Part shown: piece by piece, positions 16,087-26,257 of the stretch
How the letters are laid out: each line of letters begins with the position of its first letter
Numbering within the stretch: position 1 is the stretch's first letter
NCBI GenBank assembly: GCA_963819845.1
Contig: CAWFXQ010000014.1
Span: forward strand, 186,001 to 250,000
DNA: 64,000 nt
Origin: DATAGF01 sp963819845
Lineage (GTDB): Bacteria > Actinomycetota > Thermoleophilia > Miltoncostaeales > Miltoncostaeaceae
Direction of reading: 5' to 3'
Program-made: the position numbers and the translations under genes
Notes under the pieces: model-generated
What the model saw: only the letters and a program-made list of their open reading frames with translations
Told to the model about the DNA's origin: nothing
The model's database searches: none

Positions 16087-16944
16087 GCCGGCGGGCGGCC
16101 CGGCCAGTCGAGGCCGAGGAAGCCGAGCAGCTCGTCGTGGAAGGCGCGGTCGTCGGGGGCGGCCTCGCGCATGGCCGTCAGCTGCCGGGCATCGGCGCCC
16201 ACCGGGATGCGGAAGGGCGGGTCGGGGTCGAGGGCCGCCCCGACCACCGCCTCGGCGACCGCCTCGGGTCGGGTGGGGTGATCACGGCGCCACGCCGCGA
16301 ACCCGGCGCGCAGGCCCTCGAGCAGCGGGGCGTAGGGCCCCTCGCCGCGCGGCGCGGCGCCCGTCGCCCGGGTGGCCGCCGGGAACTCGGTGTCGACCAT
16401 CCCCGGCTCGACGGTGGAGACCCGGATGCCGAAGGGGCGGCCCTCGACGGCCAGGGCCTCGGCGATCGCCGACAGCGCGTACTTGCTGGCGTGGTACATC
16501 CCGAGCAGGGGGTTCGAGAGGCGGGCGCCGATCGACGTGACGAACACCACCGACCCGCCGCCCGCCGCCCGCATCCCCGGCACGACGCGCTGGAGGACGG
16601 CGGCCGCGCCGAAGACGTTGGTCTCGAACATCGCCCGCACCTCGTCGAGGTCCGCGTCCTCGACGGCTCCGAGCACCGCGTAGCCGGCGTTGCCGACCAG
16701 GCACGACGAGGGCGCCGCCCGCGTGTGCCTCGGCCGCCGCGACGCCGGCCGCGACCGAGTCCGGGTCGGTCACGTCGAGGGCGACCACCCGCACGCCCGG
16801 ACCGGCGTAGGCCGCCTCGGCGCCGGCGACGTCGCGCACCCCCGCCACGGCCTCCCGCCCCCGCTCGCGGAACGCCAGCGCGCAGGCGCGGCCGATCCCG
16901 CGCCCCGCGCCGGTCACCAGCGCGGTCGGCCGTTCCCCGGTCAC
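16083..16944 (-). CDS. Short-chain dehydrogenase/reductase (frameshifted)
   Basis: A classical SDR of about 286 residues after one base is removed near 16705. LVTGAGRGIGRACALAF is the NAD(P) Gly motif, DVTDPDSV the adenine-contact loop, VGNAGYAVLG replaces the usual NNAG, and VTSIGARLSNPLLGMYHASKYAL contains the catalytic Ser and YxxxK. The C-terminal half follows the pattern of SDRs annotated as oxidoreductases acting on alcohols or ketones; no substrate can be assigned. It is preceded by a TAACGT box that overlaps the histidine-kinase stop codon and it overlaps glycerate kinase by four bases, so the two may be co-expressed. Confidence 0.83.
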
Positions 16945-16951
16945 GGCCCGA

Positions 16952-16957
16952 ACGTTA
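16952..16957 (-). promoter_or_regulatory. Stop-codon-embedded -10 box for the SDR gene
   Basis: TAACGT on the minus strand starts with the TAA stop of the upstream histidine kinase (16957-16955) and ends 7 bases before the GTG start at 16944, with no Shine-Dalgarno in between. Confidence 0.5.
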
Positions 16958-18777
16958 CCCGGGGGCCGCGGGCGAGAGGCCCGGGGCCGGGGCGTCCGGC
17001 GCGGGCGGCCGCGCGGGGACCAGCGTCAGCCGCAGGGTGAAGGTGCTGCCCTCCCCCGGCGCCGAGTCGAGCCCGATCGTGCCCCGGTGGGCCGCGGCGA
17101 GCCCGCGCGCGATGGCCAGCCCGAGGCCGGCGCTGCGGCCCTCGCGCGAGGCGTCGCCCCGGTAGAAGCGGTCGAAGACGAAGGCCTGAGCGTCGGGGGC
17201 GATCCCCTCGCCCGTGTCGCGCACCGCCACGGCCGCCTCGCCCATCCTCGCGCGACGACGGCCACCTCGATGCGCCCGCCCGCCGGCGTGTGGCGCAGCG
17301 CGTTGTCGAGCAGGATCAGGAGGATCTGCTCGATGCGGGCGGGGTCGGCCCGGGCCACGACCGGCTCCTCGGGGTCGGGGCGCGCGCTCCAGCTCCACCC
17401 CCTCGCGGGCCGCCAGGGCCACCCTCGCCGCGACGACCTCCGCCGCCAGCGCCCCGAGGTCGATCTCCTCCAGGTCGAGCGGCAGCGCGCCGGCGTCGAG
17501 CCGGGCCAGCTGCAGCTGCTCCTCCACCAGCCGCTCGAGCCGCGCGGTCTCCTGGCTCATCGCCGCGAGGAACTCGCGCCGGTGGCGCTCGCTCACGCCG
17601 TCGCCCTCGAGGAGCTCGAGGAACCCCTTGAGCGCCGGCGATCGGCGTCTTGAGCTCGTGCGAGACGTTGGCCACGAGGTCGCGGCGGGCCCGCTCGAGG
17701 CGCCGCTGGTCGCGTGACGTCGCGCAGGGTGATGACCGTGCCGGCGTGGGGGCCCTCGCCCAGGCGCGCCACGGCCAGCTCGAGCTCGGTGCCGTCGGCG
17801 AGCGTGACCTCCCGGGGGCCGCCGGGCGCGGGATCGTCCTCGGCGGGCGGCGAGCACCGCGTCGATGATGGCCGGCGGCAGCGCGTCGAGCCGCGCCGAC
17901 CCGGCGTCCTCGGGCAGGCCGAGGTACCGGCTCGCGGCGTCGTTGGCCACCGTCACCGTGCCGTCGGGCGCCACCGTGAGCACGCCCTCGGCGAGCGACC
18001 CGATCATCGCCCGGTCGCGGTCGCGCTCGCTGGTGATCGCGCCCACCAGCGACTGGAGCCGCTCGGCCATGCCGTTGATGCTGCGGCGCAGCACCTGGAG
18101 CTCCTCGGGCGCGACGCCCACCTCGGGCGCCCGCGACGACAGGTCGCCGCCCGCGAGGGTCGGCGGCGGTCGTCGCGAGCCGGCGCATGCGGCCCCCCAG
18201 GACGCGCGCCAGGGCGATCCCGGCCAGGGCGGCGAGGCCCAGCACCACGATCATCGCGATGATGACCCGGCGCCGGACCACGGCGAGCTCCGGCGCCACG
18301 CCGCTCAGGGGCTCGACGGCGATGATCCAGCCGTCCTGCTGGCCGCCGCCGACCCGCAGCGGCGCCCCGGCGCCGACGGCGTCGCCGCCCCTCAGCACGA
18401 CCGGCTCCGCCGGGTAGCCGCGCAGGTCCCGTCCCAGGTACTCGGGCTGGGACGGTGCGGTCACGCTGACGATCTGGCCCTGGAAGAGGTCGGCCGGCAG
18501 CGAGTACTGGATCGCCACCTCGCCGCCGATCAGGCCCGCGATCGTCGTTCGCGACGATCTGGGCGTCGTCGCGGTCGGCGCCGAACGGGAGGCCCTGGGC
18601 GCCGATCTCCCGGAGCTGGTGCCTCGAGCTCGCGCGCGTCGCTCTTGGCGCGGTCGGCCTGCACGCTCGACTCGAGCGTGGGCAGCACGACCAGCAGGAT
18701 CGCCAGGCTCGCCGCGAGGCCCACGGCGAGCAGCGCGGCCACCAGCCACCCCTGCAGGCCGAGGGCGCGCCGGGCCC

Positions 18778-18781
<4 letters not shown>
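16955..18781 (-). CDS. Membrane sensor histidine kinase (multiple frameshifts)
   Basis: A PhoR/ResE-like kinase pieced together across several single-base indels (about 17.25, 17.39, 17.65, 17.72, 17.85, 18.16, 18.55 and 18.62 kb). In order: first membrane segment (GWLVAALLAVGLAASLAILLVV), an extracytoplasmic sensor part, second membrane segment (VIIAMIVVLGLAALAGIAL), HAMP, a PAS-like domain (DGTVTVANDAASRYLGL), HisKA with VSHELKTP (His is the phosphorylation site), and HATPase with LDNALRHTP, DTGEGIAP and GLGLAIARGLAAAH. The total of 609 codons is normal. Its GTG overlaps the response-regulator stop by four bases, so they are partners. The sensed signal is unknown. I read this as sequence error rather than a dead gene, because every domain is intact. 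Confidence 0.82.
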
Positions 18782-19476
<695 letters not shown>

Positions 19477-19561
19477 CGGGCGTCCCTCCGGCGGTCGATG
19501 CATGGTAGCGGCGCCCGTACGGGGCCCCGCGGGCCTTCGCAGAGCCTTAAAGGAAGGGCGC

Positions 19562-19567
19562 TACCCT
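19562..19567 (+). promoter_or_regulatory. Leaderless -10 box for the HtrA-like protease
   Basis: TACCCT ends 6 bases before the GTG start at 19574. The same 70-bp gap holds an inverted repeat, GGTAGCG (19504-19510) and CGCTACC (19559-19565), that overlaps this box and could be a regulator site shared by the divergent genes. Confidence 0.5.
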
Positions 19568-19573
19568 GGCGGC

Positions 19574-20824
19574 GTGCCCGCGTACGGACCCCGGGGGTCG
19601 AGCCCGTTCGACCCGGAGCCTCCCGCCGCGCGCACGCGCCGGCCGCCCCGGTGGCTCGGCCGCCTCGCTGGTGCCGGCCGCCGTCGGGCGCGGGCGTCGC
19701 ACTGGCCGTCGTCGGGCTGACCGGCAACCTCGGCGGCGACACGACGACCGTGGTCGCGCGCGACACCTCGCCGCTGCCGGCCGCGTCGGCGGCCGCGGCC
19801 GAGGCGCCCTCGGCCCCGAACGCGGACGCGGCGCGCGGCGGGGGCGTCCAGGCGGTCGTGGCCCGCAGAGCCCCCGCGGTCGTCAAGGTGACGGCCGGCG
19901 AGGAAGGCGCGGGCGGGCGCCTCGGGTCGGGCTTCCTCGTCGACCGCCGCGGCCGCATCCTCACCAACGCCCACGTGATCGGCGACGAGGACGCGGTCAC
20001 CGTCACCTTCGACGACGGCAGCGAGAGCCCGGCCGAGGTGCTGGGGCGGGACGAGAGCACCGACCTGGCCGTGCTGCGGGCCGAGGACGTCCCCGCCGAG
20101 GTCCGGCCGCTGCCGACTGGGCCGCAGCACCGGCCTGGCCGTCGGCGACCCGCGTGGTCGCCATCGGCAACCCCTTCGGCCTCGAGCGCACCGCCACCAC
20201 CGGCATCGTCTCGGCGCTGAAGCGCATCATCACCGCGCCCAACGACTTCGAGATCCAGAACGTCATCCAGACCGACGCCGCGATCAACCAGGGCAACTCG
20301 GGCGGGCCCCTCCTCGACGCGGCCGGGCGCGTGATCGGCATCAACTCGCAGATCGCCAGCGAGAGCGGCGGCAACGACGGCATCGGCTTCGCGGTGCCCG
20401 ATCGACACGATCCGCGCCAGTGGCCGACGCGATCATCGCGACCGGCCGGGCGCAGCACGCCTGGCTGGGCATCACCGGCCGCCAGGTGACCCCGGAGATC
20501 GCCGAGGCCCTGGGCGGGCCCGGACGTGCGCGGCGTTGCCGTGGTCAGCGTGGACGAGCGCGGGCCGGCCAGCGACGCGGGCGCTGCGGCCCGCCACCAC
20601 CCCGGCCGGCGCCGACGTGCCCCGGGGCGGCGACGTCATCGTCGCGGTCGGCGGGCGCGAGGTGGAGCGACATGGCGGACGTCAGCCTGGCGGTGTCGTC
20701 GCGGGCCGTGGGCGAGCCGCTGACGCTGACGGTGCTGCGCGACGGGGACCGCGCGTCGACGTGGACGTGACGCTGGCCGACCGCCCGGGCGACGTGGGCG
20801 TGGCGGCGACCGCCGGCGCCCTAG
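19574..20824 (+). CDS. HtrA/DegP-like S1C serine protease with PDZ domain (many frameshifts)
   Basis: An envelope serine protease with a cytoplasmic Pro/Arg-rich N-terminus, one membrane segment (VALAVVGLTGNL), a trypsin-like domain and a PDZ domain. The catalytic triad is visible: His in ILTNAHVI, Asp in ESTDLAVLR, Ser in QGNSGGPLL. The PDZ part includes WLGITGRQVTPEIAEALGG, GVAVVSVDERGPASDAG and GDVIVAVGGREVE. About nine one-base insertions and one deletion must be corrected between 19.64 and 20.76 kb, nearly all insertions next to C or G, so this is the worst-affected gene. The end at 20824 (TAG) is the best net-frame solution; in the raw frame a TGA occurs at 20768. Divergent from the two-component operon. 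Confidence 0.78.
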
Positions 20825-20908
20825 CGGCGCCCGGGATCGCCTGGCGGGGGGCCGGGGCCGCCCTACGCTGCCCGCGGTCCGCCGTGCCCCCGGATCCAGG
20901 AGGGCCCC

Positions 20909-21385
20909 GTGAAGAACGCCGTCAGGGACTTCAAGGAGTTCGTCCTCAAGGGCGACGTGGTCGCGCTTGCCGTCGCCGTGATCATCGCGACCGCCTTCGG
21001 CGCCGTCGTCGCCGCCTTCGTCGCCAACGTCGTCACGCCGCTGATCGCGGCCATCGGCGGCCAGCCCGACTTCAGCCAGCTCGACTTCACGATCAACGGC
21101 AGCCGCTTCCAGTACGGCCTCTTCATCAACGCCGCCTTCACGTTCCTGATCATCGCGGCCGTGGTCTTCTTCCTGGTCGTGCGGCCCTACAACGCCGTCC
21201 AAGCAGCGCTTCCCGCGCGAGGGCGACGAGGACGTCCCGCCGCCCGAGTACGCCGTCGAGACCGCGCCCGCCGGCGCCCTGCCGGCGCGCCTGAACGCCC
21301 GCGCCGCGGACGGCTGGCGGGTGGTGTCGGTGGGCGAGGCCGGCGACGGCGCGGTGCGGCGGTGCTGGTCAAGGGCGAGGAGTGA
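20909..21385 (+). CDS. mscL: Large-conductance mechanosensitive channel with an added C-terminal domain
   Basis: The first 95 residues are a standard MscL: FKEFVLKGDVVALAVAVIIATAFGAVV (pore helix), FVANVVTPLIAA, and the second helix LFINAAFTFLIIAAVVFFLVV. Instead of the short MscL tail, the protein continues (frame changed by one base near 21200) with about 55 residues containing PPPEYAVETAPAGALP and LNARAADGWRVVSVGEAG, which resembles the small DUF4177-type domain. A second frame change near 21355 restores VLVKGEE and the TGA at 21383. The GTG start has GGAGGG 6 bases upstream. It releases solutes on hypo-osmotic shock; the tail's role is unknown. Confidence 0.85.
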   Translation: MKNAVRDFKEFVLKGDVVALAVAVIIATAFGAVVAAFVANVVTPLIAAIGGQPDFSQLDFTINGSRFQYGLFINAAFTFLIIAAVVFFLVVRPYNAVQAALPARGRRGRPAARVRRRDRARRRPAGAPERPRRGRLAGGVGGRGRRRRGAAVLVKGEE

Positions 21386-21409
21386 GCGCCCCCGGCACGC
21401 CTCGCGCGG

Positions 21410-23520
21410 CTAGCGCACCCGCACCGTCGCCGCGCGCCCGGAGCGCGGGCGCATCTGGGCGTTGCCCAGGAAGCGGCGCCGTGACCTTCACGCGCTTCGC
21501 GCGCCGGAGCTTGGCCGCCTTCGGGCGCAGGACCGCGACGTAGCGGCAGGCGCCGGCCCTGCGGCGCAGGCTTGGCGCGGGTCGACGGCCACCACCCGCT
21601 TGCCCACGAGCGCCCGCACCTGCACCCGCCCGGCGCACCGCGGCGGCGGCCGCGTCCGCGGCAGCGTGAGGATGCCGCTGACCGTGAGCCGCTGGCCCGG
21701 CCGCGGCGCGGTGAACGCGGACTTCACCTTCATGCCCAGGCGCCGCGGGAAGCGCCCGCGCGCCTTCGGGCGACGGAGCCGGGCACGGCGAGACGCGACC
21801 GCCGCGCGGTCGTCCTCGTTCGCCCGGTCGAGGATGCTGGTCGCGGCGACCTGCGCGGCGAGCTCGTGCGATGCCGGGCGGCGCCCGCGCGCGCCGGTCA
21901 GGCTGCACGGACGCCGTGGCGCCGGGCGCCGAGCGCGCCGGCCTCCCAGCGGCCGCCGGGGCCGGCGAAGCCGCCCTGGCCGCGGGAGGCCGCCGGTGAA
22001 GGTGACGCCCGCCGGGCGGCGGGACTGAGAGGGCCAGCGCCGCGGCGTCGGGGCCGGCGTTCCGTCACCGTCACGCACGAGCCGCGGCCGAGCCCCGCCG
22101 AGGGCGACCTGGGCGCGCGCTCGCGGCGATGCCCACCGAGAGGTCGGCGAGCACGCCGGCCATGAGGCCCAGCGGCACCGGGCCCTTGGCCGCCGGCGAC
22201 GGGAAGCCCGTCGCCGGCCACCTGCGCCGCGTCGCCGTAGCCGAGGCGACCGTCGGTGCCGCCGTAGCCCCAGCAGCGCAGGGTGCCGTCGTCGAGCAGC
22301 GTGCAGGTGTACCCGGTGCCGTTGTCGCGGGGCGGGCATCCAGGGGCGCGCCGCCGACCGTGAGCGCCCGCGCGACCCGGCCGGCGCCGACGTTGACCGG
22401 CCCCGCCGTGTCGGGGAGGGTCGCCGGGGTGTCGCCGACCGTGGTCGGACGTCGCGTATCCCAGGCGCCCGTGGCCGCCGAAGCCCCAGCAGCGGACCCC
22501 GCCGGTGTCGAGGATCGCGCACGTGTGGGCGTCGCCCAGGCGCGATCGCGGTCGCGGTGCGGCCGGCGCCGAGGCGACGGGGCCCGCCGGGCGTCGTGCG
22601 CTGGGTCGTGTTGCCGTAGCCGAGGCGGCCGTTGGCGCCGAAGCCCCAGCAGCTGACGCTGCCGTCGTCGAGGATCGGCGCAGGTGTGGCCGGCGCCGCC
22701 GGAGACCGAGCGGGCGACGCGCGCCCGCCGGCAGGGCGACGACGCCCGCCGCCGCCGGCGCCTCGTTGTCGCCGACGTCGGCGGTCGCCGCCGTTGCCGA
22801 GCTGGCCGCTGCTCGCCGAAGCCCCAGCAGCGCATCGAGCCGTCGTCGATGATCGCGCAGGTGTGGAAGTCGCCCGCCGCGATGGCGCGGGCCGGGGCGG
22901 CCGAGGCTGACGGGCGGGGCGGAGACCGGCAGCTCGTCGTCGCCGAGCGAGGAGCGCGCTGCCGAGCCGAGGCGGCCCTGCCCGCCGTTGCCCCAGCAGC
23001 GCACGGCGCCGCGTGTCGAGGATGGCGCAGGTGTGCGAGGCGCCCGCGGTGATCGCGACCGCGCGGCGCCCGGCGCCGAGGTTGACGGGCGGCACCGCGG
23101 CCGGGAGGCTCACGTTCGCCGTGTTGCCGTATCCGAGGCGGCCGTTGGCGCCGAAGCCCCAGCACTTGACCGAGCCGTCGTCGAGGATCGCGCAGGTGTG
23201 GAAGTCGCCCGCCGCGATGGCGCGGGCCGTGCGCCCGGCGCCGAGGTTGACCGGCGGGGCGGCGGCGGCCGAGAGGATGGTCGCGTCCGATCCGTAGCCG
23301 AGCCGGCCGGCCAGGCCCTTGCCCCAGCAGCGCAGGCGTCCGGTCGACCAGGATCGCGCAGGTGTGCTGGGCCCCGGCGTCGAGGTAGCCCGCCTGGGCC
23401 GGCCGCGCCGCCGACGACGGCGGGCTCCGAGTCGGCGCGCGACGGGACGGCCAGGGCGATGGCGGCGACGAGCGCGCAGGCCGACGCCAGCCATGCCCCG
23501 CGGGAGGAGAAGCTGGACAT
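21410..23520 (-). CDS. Secreted RCC1-repeat (beta-propeller) protein, many frameshifts
   Basis: An exported protein: the N-terminus SSFSSRGAWLASACALVAAIALA is a signal peptide. It is followed by about seven RCC1-type repeats, each with a TCAILDDGSVKCWG-like core and a NGRLGYGN loop, visible as a roughly 170-base periodicity on the DNA between 22.29 and 23.36 kb. The C-terminal third (21.41-22.1 kb) is an Ala/Arg-rich region with an LTVSGILTLPR segment and ends ATVRVR. The frame changes many times, yet every repeat can be found in one frame or another, so the protein is probably intact in the organism. RCC1 repeats form a seven-bladed propeller; the bacterial secreted versions have no agreed function. 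Confidence 0.75.
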
Positions 23521-23575
23521 GTCCGTTCGCTTCGTACCACAGCCTCGCGGGGGAGTCACCTCCGGGGGCTCCGGC

Positions 23576-23581
23576 TAGACT
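23576..23581 (+). promoter_or_regulatory. Leaderless -10 box for the acetyltransferase gene
   Basis: TAGACT ends 8 bases before the GTG start at 23590; the gap has no Shine-Dalgarno. Confidence 0.45.
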
Positions 23582-23589
23582 CCGCGCCC

Positions 23590-24122
23590 GTGGCCGAGGC
23601 GCTGGACATCCGCCCCGCGACGGCGGGCGACGCCGGGGCCATCGGGGCGATCTACGACGAGGCCGCCGCGAGCGGCGTCGCCACGTTCGCGACCGGGCCG
23701 CACCCGGCGGGCGAGCGGCGCGCGCTGGCTCGCCGCGCGCCCCGCGCGCGCGCCGGTGTGGTGCGGCGTCATCGGCGGCGAGGTCGTGGCCTGGTCGGCG
23801 CTGGCGCCCTTCTCGCACCGCCCCTGGTACGCGGGGGTGGCCGAGTACACGGTCTACGTCGCGGCCGCGCACGGCGGGAGGGGCGTCGGGGGACGGATGC
23901 TGGCCGCCCTGCTCGAGCAGGCGCCGGCGTACGGCTACTGGAAGGTCGTGGGGATGATCCTGCCCGAGAACGCCGCCGGCCTCGCGCTGGCGCGCCGGGC
24001 CGGCTTCCGGGTGGTGGGGACACACGAGGCGCACGCCCGCCGGGAGGGCGAGTGGCGCGACGTGACCATCGTCGAGCGGCACGTCGGCGGGCGCGCGAGG
24101 GGCACCGCCCGCGGGCGCCTGA
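23590..24122 (+). CDS. GNAT acetyltransferase, phosphinothricin-acetyltransferase type (frameshifted)
   Basis: About 176 residues after correction. It begins LDIRPATAGDAGAIGAIYDEAAASGVATF, typical of Pat/YncA-like acetyltransferases, shifts frame near 23730, then continues WCGVIGGEVVAWSALAPF, the acetyl-CoA loop HGGRGVGGRML, and MILPENAAGLALARRAGFRVVG. A second shift just before 24115 would place the stop at 24120. Such enzymes acetylate small amines (phosphinothricin, methionine sulfone and similar) with acetyl-CoA; the true substrate here is open. It stands 49 bp before the pyruvate dehydrogenase genes. Confidence 0.8.
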
Positions 24123-24170
24123 CAGAATCGTCCGGACGGTCCCGGCCCCGAACCGCAAGGCACCGGCTAC

Positions 24171-25229
24171 ATGGCCAAGACCCGTTCCCCGTCCGCCCGC
24201 GAGGCCCCGGCCCGTCCGGACGCCGAGCTGATGCGCGACATGTTCGAGACGATGTGGCTCATCCGCCGCTTCGAGGAGCGCGCGGCGGAGGAGTACATGC
24301 GCGGCCACATCGGCGGCTTCCTGCACCTCGCGATCGGCGAGGAGGCGGCCGTGGTCGGCGCCATCAGCGCGCTGCGCCCGACCGACCCCATCACCTCGAC
24401 CTACCGCGAGCACGGCCAGGCGCTGGCGCGCGGGTCGGACCCCGGGGCGGTGATGGCCGAGCTCTTCGGGCGCGCGACCGGGCTCTGCGGCGGGCTGGGC
24501 GGGTCGATGCACCTGATGGACAAGGAGCGGCACTTCTACGGCGGCTACGGCATCGTCGGGGGCTCGATCCCGCTCGCGGTGGGGCTGGCCTTCGCCATCG
24601 CGTATCGGCAGGAGGAGTCGGTGGCGATGGCGATGTTCGGCGACGGCGCCGTGAACCAGGGCGTCCTGGCCGAGGTCATGAACATGGCCGAGCTGTGGCG
24701 CCTGCCGGTCGTCTTCTTCGTGCTCAACAACCAGTACGGCATGGGCACCGCGGTCGAGCGGGCGTCGGCCGAGACCGACCTCTTCCGCCGCGCCGAGGCG
24801 TTCGACATGCCGGCGCGCCAGGTCGACGGGATGGACGTGATGGCCGTCCACGCCGCGGTCTCGGAGGCCGCCCGGCTCGCGCGGGAGGAGCGCCAGCCGT
24901 CGATGATCGAGGCGATCGCCTACCGCTACCGCGGCCACTCGATGAGCGACCCCGACACCACGCGCGAGGGCTCGGAGAAGGAGCGCTGGCAGGCCCGCGA
25001 CCCGCTCGTCACGTTCGAGCGCGTGCTGCTGGGCGAGGGCGTCGTGACGCGCGAGGAGGCGGACGCCGTCCGTGCGGCGGCCGAGGAGGCGGTGGAGAAG
25101 GCCGCCGCGTTCGCCGCCGAGAGCCCGGAGGTGCCCGAGGAGGAGCTCGCGCGCCACCTCTACGCCGATCCGTGGAGCGACGACGCCCGCGGCGGCGCCA
25201 CGATGCCCTCGGCGGGGGAGGCCACGTGA
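24171..25229 (+). CDS. pdhA: Thiamine-dependent dehydrogenase E1 alpha (pyruvate/2-oxoacid)
   Basis: A 352-residue E1alpha of the heterotetrameric 2-oxoacid dehydrogenase type, which decarboxylates the 2-oxoacid with thiamine diphosphate. The ThDP/Mg motif is GDGAVNQGVLAEVMNMAELWRLPVVFFVLNNQYGMGT, and HLAIGEEAAVVG, GGLGGSMHLMD and YRYRGHSMSDPD are conserved segments. Sequence resembles pyruvate-specific E1alpha (PdhA) more than branched-chain enzymes, but I cannot settle substrate by eye. It overlaps the E1beta start by four bases and leads a pdhA-pdhB-E2-lipB operon. Reading frame intact. Confidence 0.92.
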   Translation: MAKTRSPSAREAPARPDAELMRDMFETMWLIRRFEERAAEEYMRGHIGGFLHLAIGEEAAVVGAISALRPTDPITSTYREHGQALARGSDPGAVMAELFGRATGLCGGLGGSMHLMDKERHFYGGYGIVGGSIPLAVGLAFAIAYRQEESVAMAMFGDGAVNQGVLAEVMNMAELWRLPVVFFVLNNQYGMGTAVERASAETDLFRRAEAFDMPARQVDGMDVMAVHAAVSEAARLAREERQPSMIEAIAYRYRGHSMSDPDTTREGSEKERWQARDPLVTFERVLLGEGVVTREEADAVRAAAEEAVEKAAAFAAESPEVPEEELARHLYADPWSDDARGGATMPSAGEAT

Positions 25230-26256
25230 GCACGGCCAAGGCCGCGGCCCCCGCGGGGACGGCCGCCGCGCCCAAGCCCGTCTCCTACCGCGAGGCGCTC
25301 ACCCAGGCGATGCGCGAGGAGATGGAGCGCGACCCGCAGGTGTTCGTGATCGGCGAGGACGTGGGCCAGTACGAGGGCGCCTTCAAGGTGACGCGGGGGC
25401 TGCTGCGGGAGTTCGGGGAGCGGCGGGTGGTCGACACGCCGATCTCGGAGGCCGGGTTCGTCGGCATCGGCATCGGCGCCGCGATGGCCGGGCTGCGGCC
25501 GGTGATCGAGATGATGACCGTGAACTTCTCGATCCTCGCCCTCGACCAGATCGTCAACAACGCGGCGAAGGTGCGCTACATGTTCGGCGGCCAGGTGGCC
25601 TGCCCGATCGTCGTGCGCATGCCGGGCGGCGCGGGCCACCAGCTTGCGGCCCAGCACAGCCACTCGCTGGAGGCCTGGTACTCGCACGTGCCCGGCCTGA
25701 AGGTGGTGGTGCCCTCGACGCCGTTCGACGCCAAGGGCCTCCTCAAGACCTCGATCCGGGACGACGACCCGGTGATCTTCCTCGAGAGCGAGGGCCTCTA
25801 CGCCAAGAAGGGGCCGGTGGGCGGGCCGGACGACCTGGTGCCGCTGGGGCGGGCCGCCGTGCGCCGGCGCGGCGGCGACTGCACCGTCGTGGCGCTGTCG
25901 CGAATGGTGTGGATCGCCCTCTCGGCCGCCGACGCGCTGGCCGAGGACGGGATCGAGGCCGAGGTGATCGACCCGCGGACGCTGCGACCGCTCGACCTCG
26001 AGACCCTGGCCGCCAGCGTGCGGCGCACCGGGCGGTGCGTCGTGGTGGAGGAGGGCTGGCCCGAGTCGGGGGTGGCGGCCAACCTGGCCGCGCGCCTCTA
26101 CGAGGCGTGCTTCGACTGGCTGGACGCGCCCATCGCGCGCGTGACGGCCGCCGACGTGCCGATGCCCTACGCGAAGAACCTGGAGCAGGCCGCGCTCCCC
26201 TCACCGGCGCAGGTCGGCGGGCAGGTGCGCCGCCTCGTCCGGGGGGAGGCGACTGA
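25226..26256 (+). CDS. pdhB: 2-oxoacid dehydrogenase E1 beta (runs into E2 in the given sequence)
   Basis: About 343 residues of E1beta, the ThDP-binding partner of PdhA: YREALTQAMREEMERDPQVFVIGEDVG, FGGQVACPIVVRMPGG, QHSHSLEAWYSHVPGLKVVVPSTP and IDPRTLRPLD. In the sequence as given there is no stop before E2: the frame runs on through LVRGEATDVAQFVMPKLSD. If the six-G run at 26241-26246 had seven, the frame would reach TGA at 26254, just before the E2 GTG at 26258, which has a strong G-rich ribosome site. I therefore annotate two genes and treat the fusion as a probable one-base loss. Confidence 0.87.
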
Positions 26257-26257
26257 C

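Noticed and set aside
19501..19503. ATG at 19503 as the response-regulator start
   Set aside because: The TTG at 19476 has a GGAGGG ribosome site and places the start directly before the receiver domain.
22290..23360. The 170-base periodicity as a CRISPR array or tandem DNA repeat
   Set aside because: The repeats diverge at the DNA level but are conserved as RCC1 protein units, so this is a repeat protein.
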